Source: Heterocephalus glaber (lineage: Eukaryota; Chordata; Mammalia; Rodentia; Bathyergidae). From it: a DNA stretch of 64,000 nucleotides. Position 1 is the first letter of the stretch. Each line of letters begins with the position of its first letter. The notes beneath the pieces are model-generated. The model saw only the letters and a list, made by a program, of their open reading frames with translations, had not been told where the DNA came from and ran no database searches. Location of the stretch: assembly GCF_000247695.1 (NCBI RefSeq), contig NW_004624742.1, positions 2,674,157 through 2,738,156 on the forward strand. Direction: 5' to 3'. Below, piece after piece: positions 1-10,929 of the stretch. Made by a program: the position numbers and the translations under genes.

Positions 1-170
1 GCCCCTTCCTCTGGGCCAGGAGGAGCGGGACAGAAGGTGGCCCAAAAGCCCTTTCCTCTGGGCTGGGAGCAGCGGGAGGGATGGTGGCCGGGAAGCCCCT
101 TCCTGTGGACCAGGAGCAGTGGGACAGCGGCTCAGAAACCCCTATGTCTGGGCCGGGAGCAACCGGACTC
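1..170. repeat. GC-rich minisatellite, unit about 47 bp
   Basis: Four diverged units begin near 1, 48, 95 and 139. Each opens with a C-rich block followed by CTGGGCC-like and GGAGCAGCGGGA-like motifs. The array may extend left of the window. Confidence 0.7.
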
Positions 171-370
171 AGTACCGTGGTCTGGTGGTCTGGTGTCCTC
201 TGCATCTTCGTAGTGTGGCACCAGGTGTCTGTATAGAGGAGCCGGGGGTAGTGGGTCCAGTGGATTGTTGCCGGGGCGCGGGCTGATTCGGCATGTTCCG
301 TGTGACTCGGGACCTCGGTAGGGTGTGCGCCGACCTGCCTGTCTGCAGCAAGCTGATTCGGCCATGGCTT
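171..370. other. Unidentified GC/CpG-rich segment
   Basis: CpG-containing, G/T-rich sequence next to the minisatellite, ending abruptly where AT-rich intron begins near 370. The motif GCTGATTCGGC occurs twice (near 278 and 351). It could be an L1 5' UTR-type monomer, an LTR piece or a local CpG island; I cannot decide. Confidence 0.4.
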
Positions 371-769
371 ATTTTTCTTAATGTCCTCCAGTTCTTTCCA
401 TGTTGCTGCATCCATATTCATCCTTTCATGGCTAATTCAGCTTCTTGATTTATTATTTAAATATACAGTGAGCAGAAGTGTTCTGAGTGAACAGAAGAAA
501 TTGATGATAGAATGCCAGTTTAGGGAACTTAGCTGTCGGACAAGATTCTATAGCCCCAAAGTTAACCATTCTTTCTAGTTATTTATTTGATTAGATTGTG
601 AACAATTTTTTGTTTTGTTTTGTTTTGGGATTTTTTTGGATTTTGGTTTTTTGTTGTTGTAGTTACCAAGCAAAATTCAAGTAATTGATGTTTGGGGAAC
701 CAGCAATAAAATTAGTGTCCTTAAAACATTAGCCCCTTTGCTTAAATGAAAACAATTTATAACTCACTA
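371..769. other. Intron stretch, nothing recognised
   Basis: AT-rich intron with T/G-rich runs (607-660). No gene or repeat family recognised. Confidence 0.5.
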
Positions 770-890
770 ACCAGGTGTACTGTCACATGCCTGCAATCTC
801 AGCACTCTGGAAACTGAAGCAGAAGGATAAGTTTGAGGCTGCCTCAACTGCATAGCAAGACTCTGACTCAACAAGAAAACTTAAAACTTT
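770..890 (+). repeat. Diverged B1 (7SL) SINE
   Basis: Starts ACCAGGTGTACTG, carries a degenerate CAATCTCAGCACTCTGG block and ends in AAGACTCTGACTCAACAAG. This is the standard B1 order with many substitutions. Confidence 0.75.
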
Positions 891-1829
891 TTGATAATGG
901 TTTAAATTTTTAAAAGATGTAAGCCATGCCTGGGTAAAGAGAAACTGAAAAGTGACTGTGATATACTTTCACCGTTAGCTTAAGTTTAACTTAAAATCAC
1001 CAGTTCCCTTTCTTGCAGTCAGCTTCATACCGTTTTAAAAGACAATATGGTAAAAAAATTTTCAAAATGAGTTCTAGGGGGAAGGTGGTTAGCTAGACTG
1101 ACATTTTCATGCAGTGGAACATCTAATACTTCTGCAGAAGCACAGAATAGCAGTTGTTATATAAGTGGAAAAGACCTCAAACTGCTGAATACACAATGAT
1201 GACAACTCTGAAAGTACTATTGGCAATAAAATTGTAAGAGACCGTGAGGTTCATTTATGGTTGGTGATTTAAGTGTTTAGAATTTTTTGGTTATTTCATG
1301 TTGGTCTTGATATATGTGTTTCATTTTAACTGCTACTACTCAAATCATTAAATATACATAGAAAAGAAGTGCAGTGTACCCTAATGTGAGCCAAGCACGT
1401 ACGTCACCCAGGGTGCTACACATCCTTTCCTTCCTGCTGTCCACCTCACTGATCACTGGCATTCAGCACTGCCTTTCCTCAGGCTTCACTCCAGCCTTCC
1501 AGTCTGCTATGTGGTAGAGAGCACCTGCCTGCCAACTGCATTTTCTTCTTACTCCTTTGATTACTCTCAGATGCTTCTCTGTCCACTTTCTGAGGCTTTT
1601 ATCCCATAGCTCTTGCCCTCAGATGCAGCCTTTTGCTTGTATTTTTCATACCCTGGGACACTCACCCAGTCTCTTTTTGCTATATCATTTTCTCCACATG
1701 TTCACGGGCCAGAGCTTTTAGTGCAGCCTGAGGAAGTCCTATGACCATTCTAGTGTGATTCATTCCTTCTCTAGGCTCTGCATTTGCTGCTCTTACAATT
1801 TTTTATTTTCTCCATACTTGTTAGGGTTC
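891..1829. other. Intron stretch, nothing recognised
   Basis: No coding potential. The T/C-rich part 1390-1760 has the feel of an old repeat but matches no family I can name. Confidence 0.45.
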
Positions 1830-2290
1830 TTGGTAGCAAGCTATCTTCTCTTCTGGCTGCATGGAACATAAAATAATTTAGCAAAAGGCTATAGAGAACT
1901 CTGAGAATTACCAGGAATGCTAATGAACTAGCCTTACAAAACAAGAGGTACAAAGTGGGACCTGAGCAGTTAGAACCATGTCCAGATTTCCATGGGCCAA
2001 GGAACTGAGTTCAGGGGACACCTGCTGCCACCACTGCTGGGCAGAGCCCACTGCAGCTAGCACCATAGGTGCTGAATGCTGGACTCTGCCAGTGGCCCCC
2101 TTGCTACCAGAACAGCTTCTGCTCCAGCCCTGCTCCTCTGCACCACTAGCTCCTGGTCAGATTTTGGCAGAAATATCTGGCCAAGTCACTGACCCAGCCA
2201 CTAGCTGCAAAAGAGCCAAGAAAAGTATCTCACTCTGCTGTGAGAGATGGTATTTGCCTGCCACTAGAACTATACGATGGAAAATCACTC
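1830..2290. repeat. Possible old LTR fragment
   Basis: Moderately GC-rich block between AT-rich flanks, with text such as GGCAGAGCCCACTGCAGCTAG that resembles mammalian LTR sequence. The 125-codon open frame here has no family resemblance. Family and ends are uncertain. Confidence 0.3.
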
Positions 2291-2439
2291 AGATACCAGG
2301 AAAAAAGAAAACAAAATTTTTTAAAAAGACCACACTGCCCATGCCTTATCCATAACAATTGTTTTATTAAACTTCTTACTGTTTCCTTAAATCGTTGAAT
2401 CTATTTTTGCTTACCTCTGACTCACCAAGAACTCTGAAA

Positions 2440-2950
2440 CATAGTTCAGTGCAAAAAAGAAACTTTAAGGGTCACAGATTTATACACAGAGATGTTCATA
2501 ACAGCACGATCTAGAATAGCAAAGGAAAAAAAAGGAGCCAGTCTAAATTTTCAACAATTTCTAGAAATAGCCATTTGCATGAATAGGGGAATGGTTAAAT
2601 TATGAGATATATATAGAACTAAATATAGGTAGTCATTAAAAATCAAGGATTTTGAAAAGTTTTGTTTTGGTCTTTGTTGTGTTTTACTGGGCAAGCACTC
2701 TACCACTGAGTCACATTCACAGCCCTAAAAGTATTTTAAAAGCAAACAAAAATATAACTGAAAAGAACTTTACAGTGTTCGTAAATAAGATCTCACATTA
2801 ATGTATGTGTACATATATAAATTTATAATAGAATCTATATATGAAGATTAAATTACAAGGGAATAAACCAAAATGTTAACAGATTGGTTACATAAGGATT
2901 ACTTCTTTGAGCTTCCCATTTATTTTCCACATAGCAATGAAAAGTTATTT
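2440..2950 (+). mobile_element. Old L1M/HAL1 3' fragment
   Basis: Reads like the L1M 3' region: GATGTTCATAACAGCACGAT, then GGGGAATGGTTAAATTATG, then AAACCAAAATGTTAACAG. Interrupted by an antisense ID SINE at 2660-2726. Confidence 0.65.
2660..2726 (-). repeat. ID-type SINE, antisense
   Basis: Contains the reverse complement of the tRNA-like core (GCAAGCACTCTACCACTGAG) and ends in CACAGCCC. It lies inside an old L1M fragment. Confidence 0.7.
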
Positions 2951-3267
2951 GTATTTAAAAGAAAACCCATTGATGGCATACTTCCTGTCCACCATTTTTG
3001 TCCTTTATCACATCAGAAAGTCAGTTTTTTCCTAAACCAAGCTCATAAACCAAATACTCTGAATTTGTTTCTCTGAGTGTTAAAAGAACACACCCTTTTC
3101 TATAGGATCAGTTCTTCCCTTACTACTGCTTCTTTCACACTGATCTTTATGTTCCTGTGTGGATCATTTATCCTTTCTCTAAACACTTTCCCAGCCTTGC
3201 TTGGCTTGTCCAGCTACTACCTGAGCCTCTCTCTCCCACACCATGTGCCCTCTTTTCCTGTCCCATT

Positions 3268-4245
3268 TTTTTTTTATTTTTAATTTTATTGGTACAGTTT
3301 AGATTTACATAATGATCACATTCATCATAGGGAATTTGTACCTTGACATGAAGTATCTTGATTCCTGTTTTTTTTTTCCTATTCCCCTCCCCTCCCTTAA
3401 CTCCCTTCTCCTTCCTTATTTACTAAAGCCTTGTTTCATATTCTCTTTCTTTTCTCATTTTTTCTTTGCCCCCCCCCTTTAGTTCCCCCTTCCCATTGAA
3501 TGATTTTTTTGTTTCACATTGTCTGTTATACATTTTGGTCCCTATTTACATTTTCAGTTTCTTACACCAGAGAAACAATGTGATATTTACATGTGTGTCC
3601 AGTTTATTTCACTTAAGAGTATAGCTTCAAGGGGGCAGGGATTTAGCTCAGTAGCACCACTGCACCTGCCCCACAAGCGCAAGGTCCTGAGTTTGATCCC
3701 CAGTACCAAAAAAAAGAAGAAGATAGTTTCAAGGTGCCTCCATTTAGCTATAAATGTGTCAAGTTTATCCTTCTTTATGGCAGAGTAGTACTCCACTGTA
3801 TAGAAAAGCCACATCTTCTTTAACTATTCATTAATTGATGGGCATTTGGGTTATTTCCAAGATTCAGCTATTGCAAACTGTGTCACTATAAACATGAGTG
3901 TCCATATATCACTGTGGTATGATTCTTTTAATTCTTTGGGGAAGATACCCAGAAGAGGAATAGCTGGGTCAAATGGGTCCTCTAATCCTAATTTTTTGAG
4001 GAATCTCCACACTGATTTCCACAGTGGTTGCACCAGTCTGCAAAGGGTTCCTTTTTCCCCACATCCTGCCAGCATTTGTTCTTGGTTGATTTCTTGATAG
4101 CAGCCATTCTTTCTGAAATGAGATGGAATCTCAGCATTGTTTTAATTTGCATCTCTTGGATGACCAGTGATGTTGAACATTTTTTCAAATACTTATTTGC
4201 TGTTTGTACTTCTTATTTTAACCCAAGGACTTCTTGAGGTTTCCA
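3268..4245 (-). mobile_element. 5'-truncated L1, 3' end, antisense
   Basis: Begins with poly-T and the reverse complement of the L1 3' tip (TTTTATTGGTACA), then the pyrimidine-rich complement of the 3' UTR purine tract. This is followed by ORF2 3' coding sequence (GCAGAGTAGTACTCCACTG, AGCTGGGTCAAATGG). Reading frames are broken. A young ID SINE is inserted at 3629-3711. Confidence 0.9.
3629..3711 (+). repeat. ID-type SINE (young subfamily) inside L1
   Basis: tRNA-like SINE with an A box (GATTTAGCTCAGT) and B box (GAGTTTGATCCCC) and an A-rich tail. It splits the antisense L1 and is flanked by the imperfect duplication ATAGCTTCAA / ATAGTTTCAA. Confidence 0.9.
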
Positions 4246-5290
4246 TTACTGTTCTTTGGCCAAATAATAACGATTTCTTCTTTGTTGCTTTTCTGGTTGG
4301 AAAAAAAAATCATTAATCATTTCATCTTTGACACCTTCTTGAGGATAGGCAAATGGCTTTGTGGTTTTCCTCTTATTTCTCTAACCATTCTTTAAATATT
4401 TTACCCCACCTTGCTTCCTGTTAAGTGCTACAACCAAGCTTTTCTTCTTCTATATCTCCTGTTTCTCTGTGCCGTTATTTACACACTTCCTCATCTCCAC
4501 CATATTACCTTTCCATATGGGGATGTTAGCCTATAAACCAAAGAATTGGATTTAACAGGACCTGTGACCTCCATGTGGACTACCTGCCTACTTGCCTCAG
4601 TTTTAAGTGTGGGCTTTAGTTCTCTGGCTTCTTCATGGCTCTAGGACACCAATAAAACCTTCCCTGAAGCTCTGTTCCCATAGTTCGTAACTCTTTCCAG
4701 CCTCCAAATCCACCAGCTAGAAGCTGTAAGACATTGGCATTCAGGCCAGTGCCACAGAGTTGGACTCTGCTTCTCTGTCAGTCTCCTAATATTGAAGCCT
4801 CACTGGATCATCCATGGCCTCCAGTCTCACCTTCATAAGCACCCTTGGACCACCCTCAACTACGTAATCTCTGACCAACAACCAACCGCAAACGCCAGAC
4901 ATCTTGCCCAAACTCTGTGTGTGTGATTCCTCCTGGGTTAGAAGTTGAATTCAGACTATTCAACTTAAGTATGTCTTTTTATATATATGCAGATGTTATG
5001 TTTCAGTCACAGGACTTGACCTGTGGTGACCCAGATCTACAGAACAACAATCCTAGTGTAACTGTTCTTGATTCTTGATCTAGCTCATCTCTGCTCGTGA
5101 CTTATATAGCCCTTTTTCATTTTTTTTAGATCTGCAACTTACATTATCTTTAGTATGTCTCTTGAACTTCCTGCTTTTAGAGAAGTTTATTTATTGATTG
5201 CAAGATTCATCTAGCAGATACATATTGAATATACACTGGTTGGTGCTGCAGATGACCAGAGACCAGTCAGAGAGTTAGACAAAATAAAAG
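4246..5290. other. Intron stretch, nothing recognised
   Basis: Pyrimidine-rich, non-coding. No repeat family identified with confidence. Confidence 0.5.
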
Positions 5291-5319
5291 ACCATATCAC
5301 TTAGTATGCTTTTTATCCC

Positions 5320-6050
5320 CAGGGATAGAAATCCTGGTTCAAACTGGCTTAAGCAAAAATGTAATGTATTCCATCACATACCTGGCAAGTCTAGGGAGAG
5401 ATCTGGTTTCCTTCAGGCACAGCTGGATTCATGGATCCTAAATGCTACCTTCAAGATCTGGTCTGTCTTTGTCTCTCAGCTTTGCTGTGCTTTTTGTTGG
5501 CTTCATTCTCTAGCTCTCTAACAAGGGATATAGTGGTTCCCCTGAGAAAAAGATGAACAGATGTGAGATGGTTAAAAAGAAGCTGTAATTACAGCCATCT
5601 GGCAAATGAGATGTTAACTATGCCAGGTCCACATCCTCCTGGGTTCCAGAACAGTAGAAAAGGCACTACTCTCTCAGCAGTGCCAACAAATGTTCCACAA
5701 AGTCCTTTGGTTTCTGACTGGGCTGTGTGCTCTTCCCTGAATGAGTGACTTTCACCGGGAAATTTGGTGCTGTGATTGGTCAGACTGGAGTCATATGTCC
5801 TCTCCTTACAGTAGATGTGGAGTCAGCTCCAATCAAATTGATTATTAAATTGAGAGCAAGGGATATAGTGGTTCCCCTGAGAAAAAGGTGAACAGATGTG
5901 GGATGGTTAAAAAGTAGTAGAAGAAGCAGCTGTAATTACAGCCGTTGTGGTACCCAACCATGTAAGTGTCTATGATGAGTGTAGATGATGGAGTACAACA
6001 GCCAAGTCTGTCAAAGGGAGCTTTTGGCTCCACGTAGAAGAAGGATTCAC
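5320..6050. repeat. Old interspersed repeat with an internal displaced duplication
   Basis: Text such as CTGGCTTAAGCAAAAATGTA and CAGGCACAGCTGGATTCATGG recurs in diverged form at 37970-38430, so this is one repeat family, which I cannot name. A block of about 75-87 bases occurs twice (5522-5596 and 5857-5943) at about 95 percent identity outside a 12-base indel. Confidence 0.5.
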
Positions 6051-6505
6051 ACTTCTCTCACTCTCTTGCTCCTTTCTTTCCGTCCCTTTGTCTTTTTCAA
6101 CCTACTTTATTCCGGGTGCAGAGTATATAGATTGTCCTAGAAATGGATCTCACCTATAAGGAGCTTACAGAGTGGTGAGGGAGAAAGGACGGCCAGGGAG
6201 ATAGTCCTGCATTCTTATTGAGAATTAATAGTTTCAGAAATGGAAATATGAAGAATATATCTGTTTTTAGAAAACTAAAAAGACAGCTCCATATTGTTTA
6301 ACATCATCTTTACCCAGGCTGTTTCAGTGATTCATTGTTATTAAATGTTTGGAATAGTCTCTCTGTTATGCTTCTTCAAATAATGAAAACTCTGTAATCC
6401 ACATTTTTAAAAATAATTGTCTAGGCTATTGTAATTCAAAGTGAAAACCTGTGCTTAATTAAATGTTGTTTTCCATGAGATTAATTTGCTTTTGTTTAAA
6501 ACCAA

Positions 6506-6691
6506 TTTTTTTTTTTTTTTGCAGAGTTGGAGATCTGCCACTGAGCTACACTCCCTTGCCCTTTTTCTAATTCTTTTTTTTTTGGACAGAATCTCACTAT
6601 GTAGCCCAGGCTGGCCTTGAACTTGTGGTGATCCTCCTGCCTCAGCCTCTTGAGTGCTGGGATTACAGGTGTACACCACCATGCCCAACTC
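6506..6691 (-). repeat. B1+ID composite SINE, antisense
   Basis: Read on the + strand: a degenerate ID 3' half (GATCTGCCACTGAGCTACAC), a T-rich linker, then a full antisense B1 (CTATGTAGCCCAGGCTGGCC to CACCACCATGCCCAACT). Confidence 0.85.
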
Positions 6692-7038
6692 CAATTCTTG
6701 ATTTATGATTTTACTGTACCTGGGACTTTTGTAGTAAGATACCTCAAAATATGGAGATAATAAACAAAATACTTCTAATTTCTACTTTCAGCTGAACAGT
6801 CTTATCTTATTAGTGGTGGGTTATTAATTCATCTCTCACCAGTACCCAATCATATACAGATTTCTCTATCAGTGTATGCATAATCTGCGTATAAAGTGTC
6901 AGCCAGATTTTGAAATGAATGCATGTGGATATGTAAAAGGCAACAAATGTGAGAATAGTTTGACATTGGAGATCTCACAATAGGCCTTACATTCTTTTTT
7001 GCTGCAATTTTTGTTCTGTACCATTGAAAAGAAGATTA

Positions 7039-7120
7039 AGGGCTGGTGATGTTGCTAAGTGGTAGAGCACTTCGCTAGCATGCAGAAGGCCCTGGGTTCA
7101 TTCACCAGCACCAATGGGTG
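7039..7120 (+). repeat. ID-type SINE
   Basis: GGGCTGGTGATGTTGCTAAG through AGAGCACTTCGCTAGCATG to GTTCATTCACCAGCACC, the classical ID order, followed by a short (TG)n/G run. Confidence 0.85.
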
Positions 7121-7587
7121 TGTGTGTGTGGGGGGGGATTGAGAACAAACAACACAAATAATCCAAGGATTAGAAAGTACATTAATGTCATAGTTGTGAA
7201 GTGGAGACATTTGGCAATGCTTGGAGTCATTCTTGATTGTTTTAACTACTAGGATTTTGTGGACAGAGGTCAAGAGTACTAAACATCATGTGATTCATAG
7301 GACAGGTACCACAACAACAGCAAAAAACATTATTCAGTCCAAAATTTCAATAATGCCTTGCATTAAAAGGATTTTTAGAATTATAAGCCCTGGAAGGATT
7401 CAGAGCAAGTTTGTAATTTAGGCATAAGACAAAGCTAGGGGCAAATTAGAATCATGGAAACATAGACTCCTGAAGCTGACAGAAGTCATTTAATCCAATC
7501 TCCGTATGTTTTAGATAGGATAACTTAAGTCATTAGGAAAAAAGCAACTTTGAGCAATTTCTTCTTTACCTCCTAAACATGTGATCA

Positions 7588-7722
7588 AACAACTTGCTCA
7601 ATGTCTGCCTCAGTTTCCTTATCTGAGAGATGAGATAATGAAAATTGCTTCAAGTGATGGATGTGAAGATTAATTAAAATATAAAACATGTAAAATATTT
7701 AGTACAGTACCTGGCCATAGTG
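7588..7722 (+). repeat. MIR SINE
   Basis: Contains CTCAGTTTCCTTATCTGAGA and, further on, AGTACAGTACCTGGCCATAG, matching the MIR 3' half. Confidence 0.75.
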
Positions 7723-8865
7723 AATTGTAGTAACTAGGGGTGGGAGAACTCAAGTGGTGATTGTCATTGCTGCTGATGCCCACAGTCACAGCGCTAGTTT
7801 GCAGCCTGTTCAGTTCTGCTCCCCTGACTCTCGGTTCCATGTTCTTTCTTTTATACTGTCTTGGTTGTCTACTAAGAAGAGTTATAGGGACAACTTAATG
7901 GAGATTAAAAACCAGTCTGTAGAGCAGCTCTGTGGCTGGTAATTCAAGAGAATGTCTGAACGAAAGTTCTCCATGAAAGACAGAAAAGGGGTTTAAATTG
8001 TATGTAGAGAGCTTCAGAAAGTCAAAAGAAAGATAGATCCCACCTAAAAGACGCTAGTCTTTCTTCCCAAAGCTCTGTGAATGATGATACAAGTGGTCAT
8101 GCCTCCAGAAAGAAAAGCCTAGAATAGATGACTTATCAAATCTTTGTACCTTTGACCATATTCATAAGGAGGCGGAATGGCCTTAAAGGAGAACCTTTTC
8201 CCACTCTAAGATTCTGTGATGCCAGATAAGTTGTGTGGAGTGTGAGCTGGAAAAGTCATGTGACATTGTAAATCATACCCCATAGGCATATGCAGACAAC
8301 CACAGACCTCCTGTTTTGTGGTTTGTGGAAAAAAATGCTTTGTTAGGATTTACTAATTCAGGCAACATGAGCTTATGATTACAATACTATATAAAATGCT
8401 TTTTCCTCTGAAAATAGTAATAAATTATCAACAATCCTATGAAATATGCTTCCTCTCATTTTCTTCAAAGATTTATAAAAATTATTTGCAATTGCTCTGT
8501 TAAGTTTTATTTCTCTTGTAAGGTTAGTCAACTAAATTGTTTTTAACTAGTGGCTTTCTATAAAAATTAGCAGAATTAAAACTCTTTTGTATCACAAGCA
8601 TAGATTAAGCCCTCTTGAGGGAAATCCATTTCCTACGTTAACCTTCTCTTGAATATCCCATTTGTTGTACTGAACCCCCAAAATGATTTTACATTCCATA
8701 AAAACAGCCTATATGGTAGTCATGTAAAGACATCTTCTCCTACATCAAGAACGAGCTGGTATAGGAAAGAAAACTAAATGAACCTTAGTTGATCATATAT
8801 TTTCTGTGTATTTTTGTGACATTCAAGATCTACAGAGCAGTCAGAAAAGAGCAGCACATCCCCAT

Positions 8866-8985
8866 CCAGTGAATGCTGAATGAGCACCAGGCACTCACTG
8901 TGCTAGAAGTTAGACATCATGTGATTTGCCCTAAGTCACAGAGCTGGTGAGCAGGAGAGCCAAGACAACACACATCTTCACATGG
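8866..8985 (+). repeat. MIR SINE
   Basis: GAGCACCAGGCACTCACTGT followed by CCTAAGTCACAGAGCTGGTG is the MIR 5'-core order. Confidence 0.7.
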
Positions 8986-9151
8986 TTCCCAAGTACAGTG
9001 GCTTAAACATGCTCTGTTTTTTACATCCTGGTTCTTGACAAGGACAGAATAGATTCAGAAATCGACTCTACAATCAGACTATTCCTAATGCAAAATACCT
9101 CATTTAGATTATTCCTCTGTATTAATTTGACCTTCAACTTTTTTTTTTAAG

Positions 9152-9382
9152 GTGTTGTGTAATGGACCAGGAACATGTGTTCCTATCTGTGTATCTGCCC
9201 TTCTCCTTGGAATACTAGGAATAAAGAAAGTGATCATTGTCTACGTTGAAAGCATCTGCCGAGTGGAAACCTTATCCCTCTCTGGAAAGATTCTGATTCA
9301 TCTCTCGGATTATTTCATTGTTCAGTGGCCGACTCTTAAAGAGAAGTATCCCAAATCTGTGTACCTTGGACGAATTGTTTGA
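9152..9382 (+). CDS. ALG14: ALG14 final coding exon (partial gene)
   Basis: This exon encodes the C-terminal 76 residues of ALG14, the membrane anchor that recruits the catalytic partner ALG13 on the cytosolic face of the ER. Together they form the UDP-GlcNAc transferase that adds the second GlcNAc to the dolichol-linked N-glycan precursor. The frame runs VLCNGPGTCVPICVSALLLG through to YPKSVYLGRIV and a TGA stop at 9380-9382, and matches mammalian ALG14 as I know it almost residue for residue. A pyrimidine tract and AG acceptor (9150-9151) directly precede the first codon, GTG, which is an internal Val codon and not a start. In yeast the extreme C terminus of Alg14 binds Alg13, and that end is intact here. 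Earlier exons were not found in the window, so the upstream intron exceeds 9.1 kb. No frameshift or premature stop is present. Confidence 0.97.
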   Translation: MLCNGPGTCVPICVSALLLGILGIKKVIIVYVESICRVETLSLSGKILIHLSDYFIVQWPTLKEKYPKSVYLGRIV

Positions 9383-9757
9383 CAAATGAAAACTTAACAT
9401 CTATAGAATTTTGCAGCCGACAGTATTTATTATGATATGTTTATTGTAAAGGCTTCTGAAAGTCCTGAGAATTATTGATGGTCAGAAGTAAAAAAAAAAA
9501 GTGTAAATAACTCAGTGAAGAAATTGAAGCTTCTCTTATAAGATAAACATTACTACACAGTACTCATCAACTAATTATGCCTCTATACTCCAAATTTCTT
9601 TTTTAGATAAAAGTCTGTATCACTGTCTGAAAGCTTTTTTTTTTTTTTTACTATTTGAGTAGTATTTTTTAACCCGAAATATAGTTTGTGTGATTAGTAA
9701 CATTTCCTGTTCTACAGCTTAAAAAAAAAAAAATTCTCCATTGTAAAAAGAAACGAA

Positions 9758-9763
9758 AATAAA
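9758..9763 (+). terminator. Candidate ALG14 poly(A) signal 1
   Basis: AATAAA lies about 375 bases after the stop codon. A T/G-rich stretch (9769-9789) follows, as expected of a downstream element. Confidence 0.55.
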
Positions 9764-10005
9764 GAAAGGTATTCCTTAGTTTTGTTCAGATACAACAGGC
9801 TTTATTTCCTGTATGGAAGCAGTGATGTCCCCAGTGAATTATTTCAGCATAAAGGAAACGGTTATATTAAATTGGCTTCATGACAGTTTGCACTGTACTT
9901 ACTTCCAGAACCTTGAGCATAACCAGTATCTTTTCATTCTTCAGTCTTGCTTTATGAGTAACTGGTTTCAATCTGGAGTATCTCCTTAAATCTCCACGTT
10001 GTTAA

Positions 10006-10011
10006 AATAAA
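10006..10011 (+). terminator. Candidate ALG14 poly(A) signal 2
   Basis: AATAAA lies about 625 bases after the stop. The downstream sequence is only weakly G/T-rich, so this may be a minor site. Confidence 0.4.
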
Positions 10012-10030
10012 AGGTGACCACTGTCATGGA

Positions 10031-10036
10031 AATAAA
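10031..10036 (+). terminator. Candidate ALG14 poly(A) signal 3
   Basis: AATAAA lies 20 bases beyond the second signal. A GT-rich stretch occurs near 10104-10120. This is the last hexamer before ancient repeat sequence resumes, so it is a good candidate for the distal end of the transcript. Confidence 0.5.
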
Positions 10037-10147
10037 GCTGTTATTATCAAGAATCTAAACTCTTAAAACATTAAAAATTTGTCTTAGTAAATTTACAATG
10101 TCGTGGCTGTGATTGTGTCTGGCATTTTAAGATACTTAGACCTGCTA

Positions 10148-10335
10148 CAACATATGTTTACTGAACATTTATATTATTTATGCTGTATGCCAGGTATTCT
10201 TTTTCAAATATTGTCTTATTTAATCCTAATAATAACTTGATGAGGTAGGGATTATTGCTATCCATGCTTTACAGATGACTTGGCCAAGATCACATGCCTT
10301 GTAAGTGACAAAGCCAGGGCTTGAGAATGAGGTGA
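10148..10335 (+). repeat. MIR SINE
   Basis: GTATGCCAGGTATTC, CTTATTTAATCCTAATAATA, TTTACAGATGACTTGG and a GCCAGGGCTTGAGAA block follow MIR order. Confidence 0.8.
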
Positions 10336-10467
10336 GTTTCACAAGGATGTGGCCTGTGATCCCATTGGGCTCCACAATTAGGAGGCCCCTCCTCCTGGAT
10401 TCATACTATGTTCTCACTCTCTTGAATTTCTTAGTAATTTTATTTATTTATTTATTTTAGTTTTCTT

Positions 10468-10560
10468 TGTTATTGTTGCTTTGCAGTACTGGGAATTAAA
10501 CCCTGAGTCTTGCATATGTTAATTAAGTAAGTGCTCCATCACTGAGCTACATCCCCAGCG
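10468..10560 (-). repeat. ID-type SINE, antisense
   Basis: CAGTACTGGGAATTAAACCC ... GTGCTCCATCACTGAGCTAC ... ATCCCCAGC, a reverse-complement ID, next to an (ATTT)n run. Confidence 0.75.
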
Positions 10561-10750
10561 TTTTCTGTAACTTTTGAACAAAGGACCTACACTTTAGACC
10601 CCAGAGTGTGTAGCTGCTCCTACCTGAGACTTTATGTACCTTGTGGTGCCATGTCTGTCACAACAAGCTCCTCAGTAACCAAGAATTCTTGTCCCTTCCC
10701 TGTAAGCTCTGCTCCTTTACCAAAGAAGTAAAAAATGAGAACTGCACTTA

Positions 10751-10766
10751 AGATAGAGAGATAGAG

Positions 10767-10814
<48 letters not shown>
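10751..10814. repeat. (GATA)n microsatellite
   Basis: Two GATAGAGA units then about twelve GATA units. Confidence 0.97.
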
Positions 10815-10829
10815 TTCTCAGATTGTATA

Positions 10830-10926
10830 TATGTCTCAGATTTATATATCTCCCCTGCTAGAGATTGAAACCAGAGCCTCATGCATGCTAGGCAAGCACT
10901 TTACCACTGAGCTATGCCCTCAGCCC
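10830..10926 (-). repeat. ID-type SINE, antisense
   Basis: GAGATTGAAACCAGAGCCTC, CATGCTAGGCAAGCACTTTA and CCACTGAGCTATGCCC form a clear antisense ID directly after the GATA repeat. Confidence 0.85.
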
Positions 10927-10929
10927 TTA

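Larger units (their letters stand above)
1..9151 (+). other. ALG14: ALG14 last intron (3' part)
   Basis: Everything upstream of the acceptor at 9150-9151 is intronic, because the exon starts mid-protein and I see no other ALG14-like reading frame to the left. It contains an L1 3' end, SINEs, MIR copies and stretches with no recognisable feature. Confidence 0.85.
9383..10060 (+). other. ALG14: ALG14 3' UTR
   Basis: The sequence after the stop is AT-rich, has poly-A and poly-T runs, and carries three AATAAA hexamers. It is not repeat-derived until a MIR begins near 10148. The 3' limit is inferred from the last signal and the GT-rich stretch near 10104-10120. Confidence 0.7.

Noticed and set aside
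1..9100. Search for ALG14 exon 3
   Set aside because: No frame resembling the preceding ALG14 residues (ending RVKPDL) with a donor site was found, so the exon is assumed to lie left of the window.
9152..9154. GTG at the beginning of the ALG14 frame taken as a start codon
   Set aside because: It is the first codon after a splice acceptor, encoding an internal Val.
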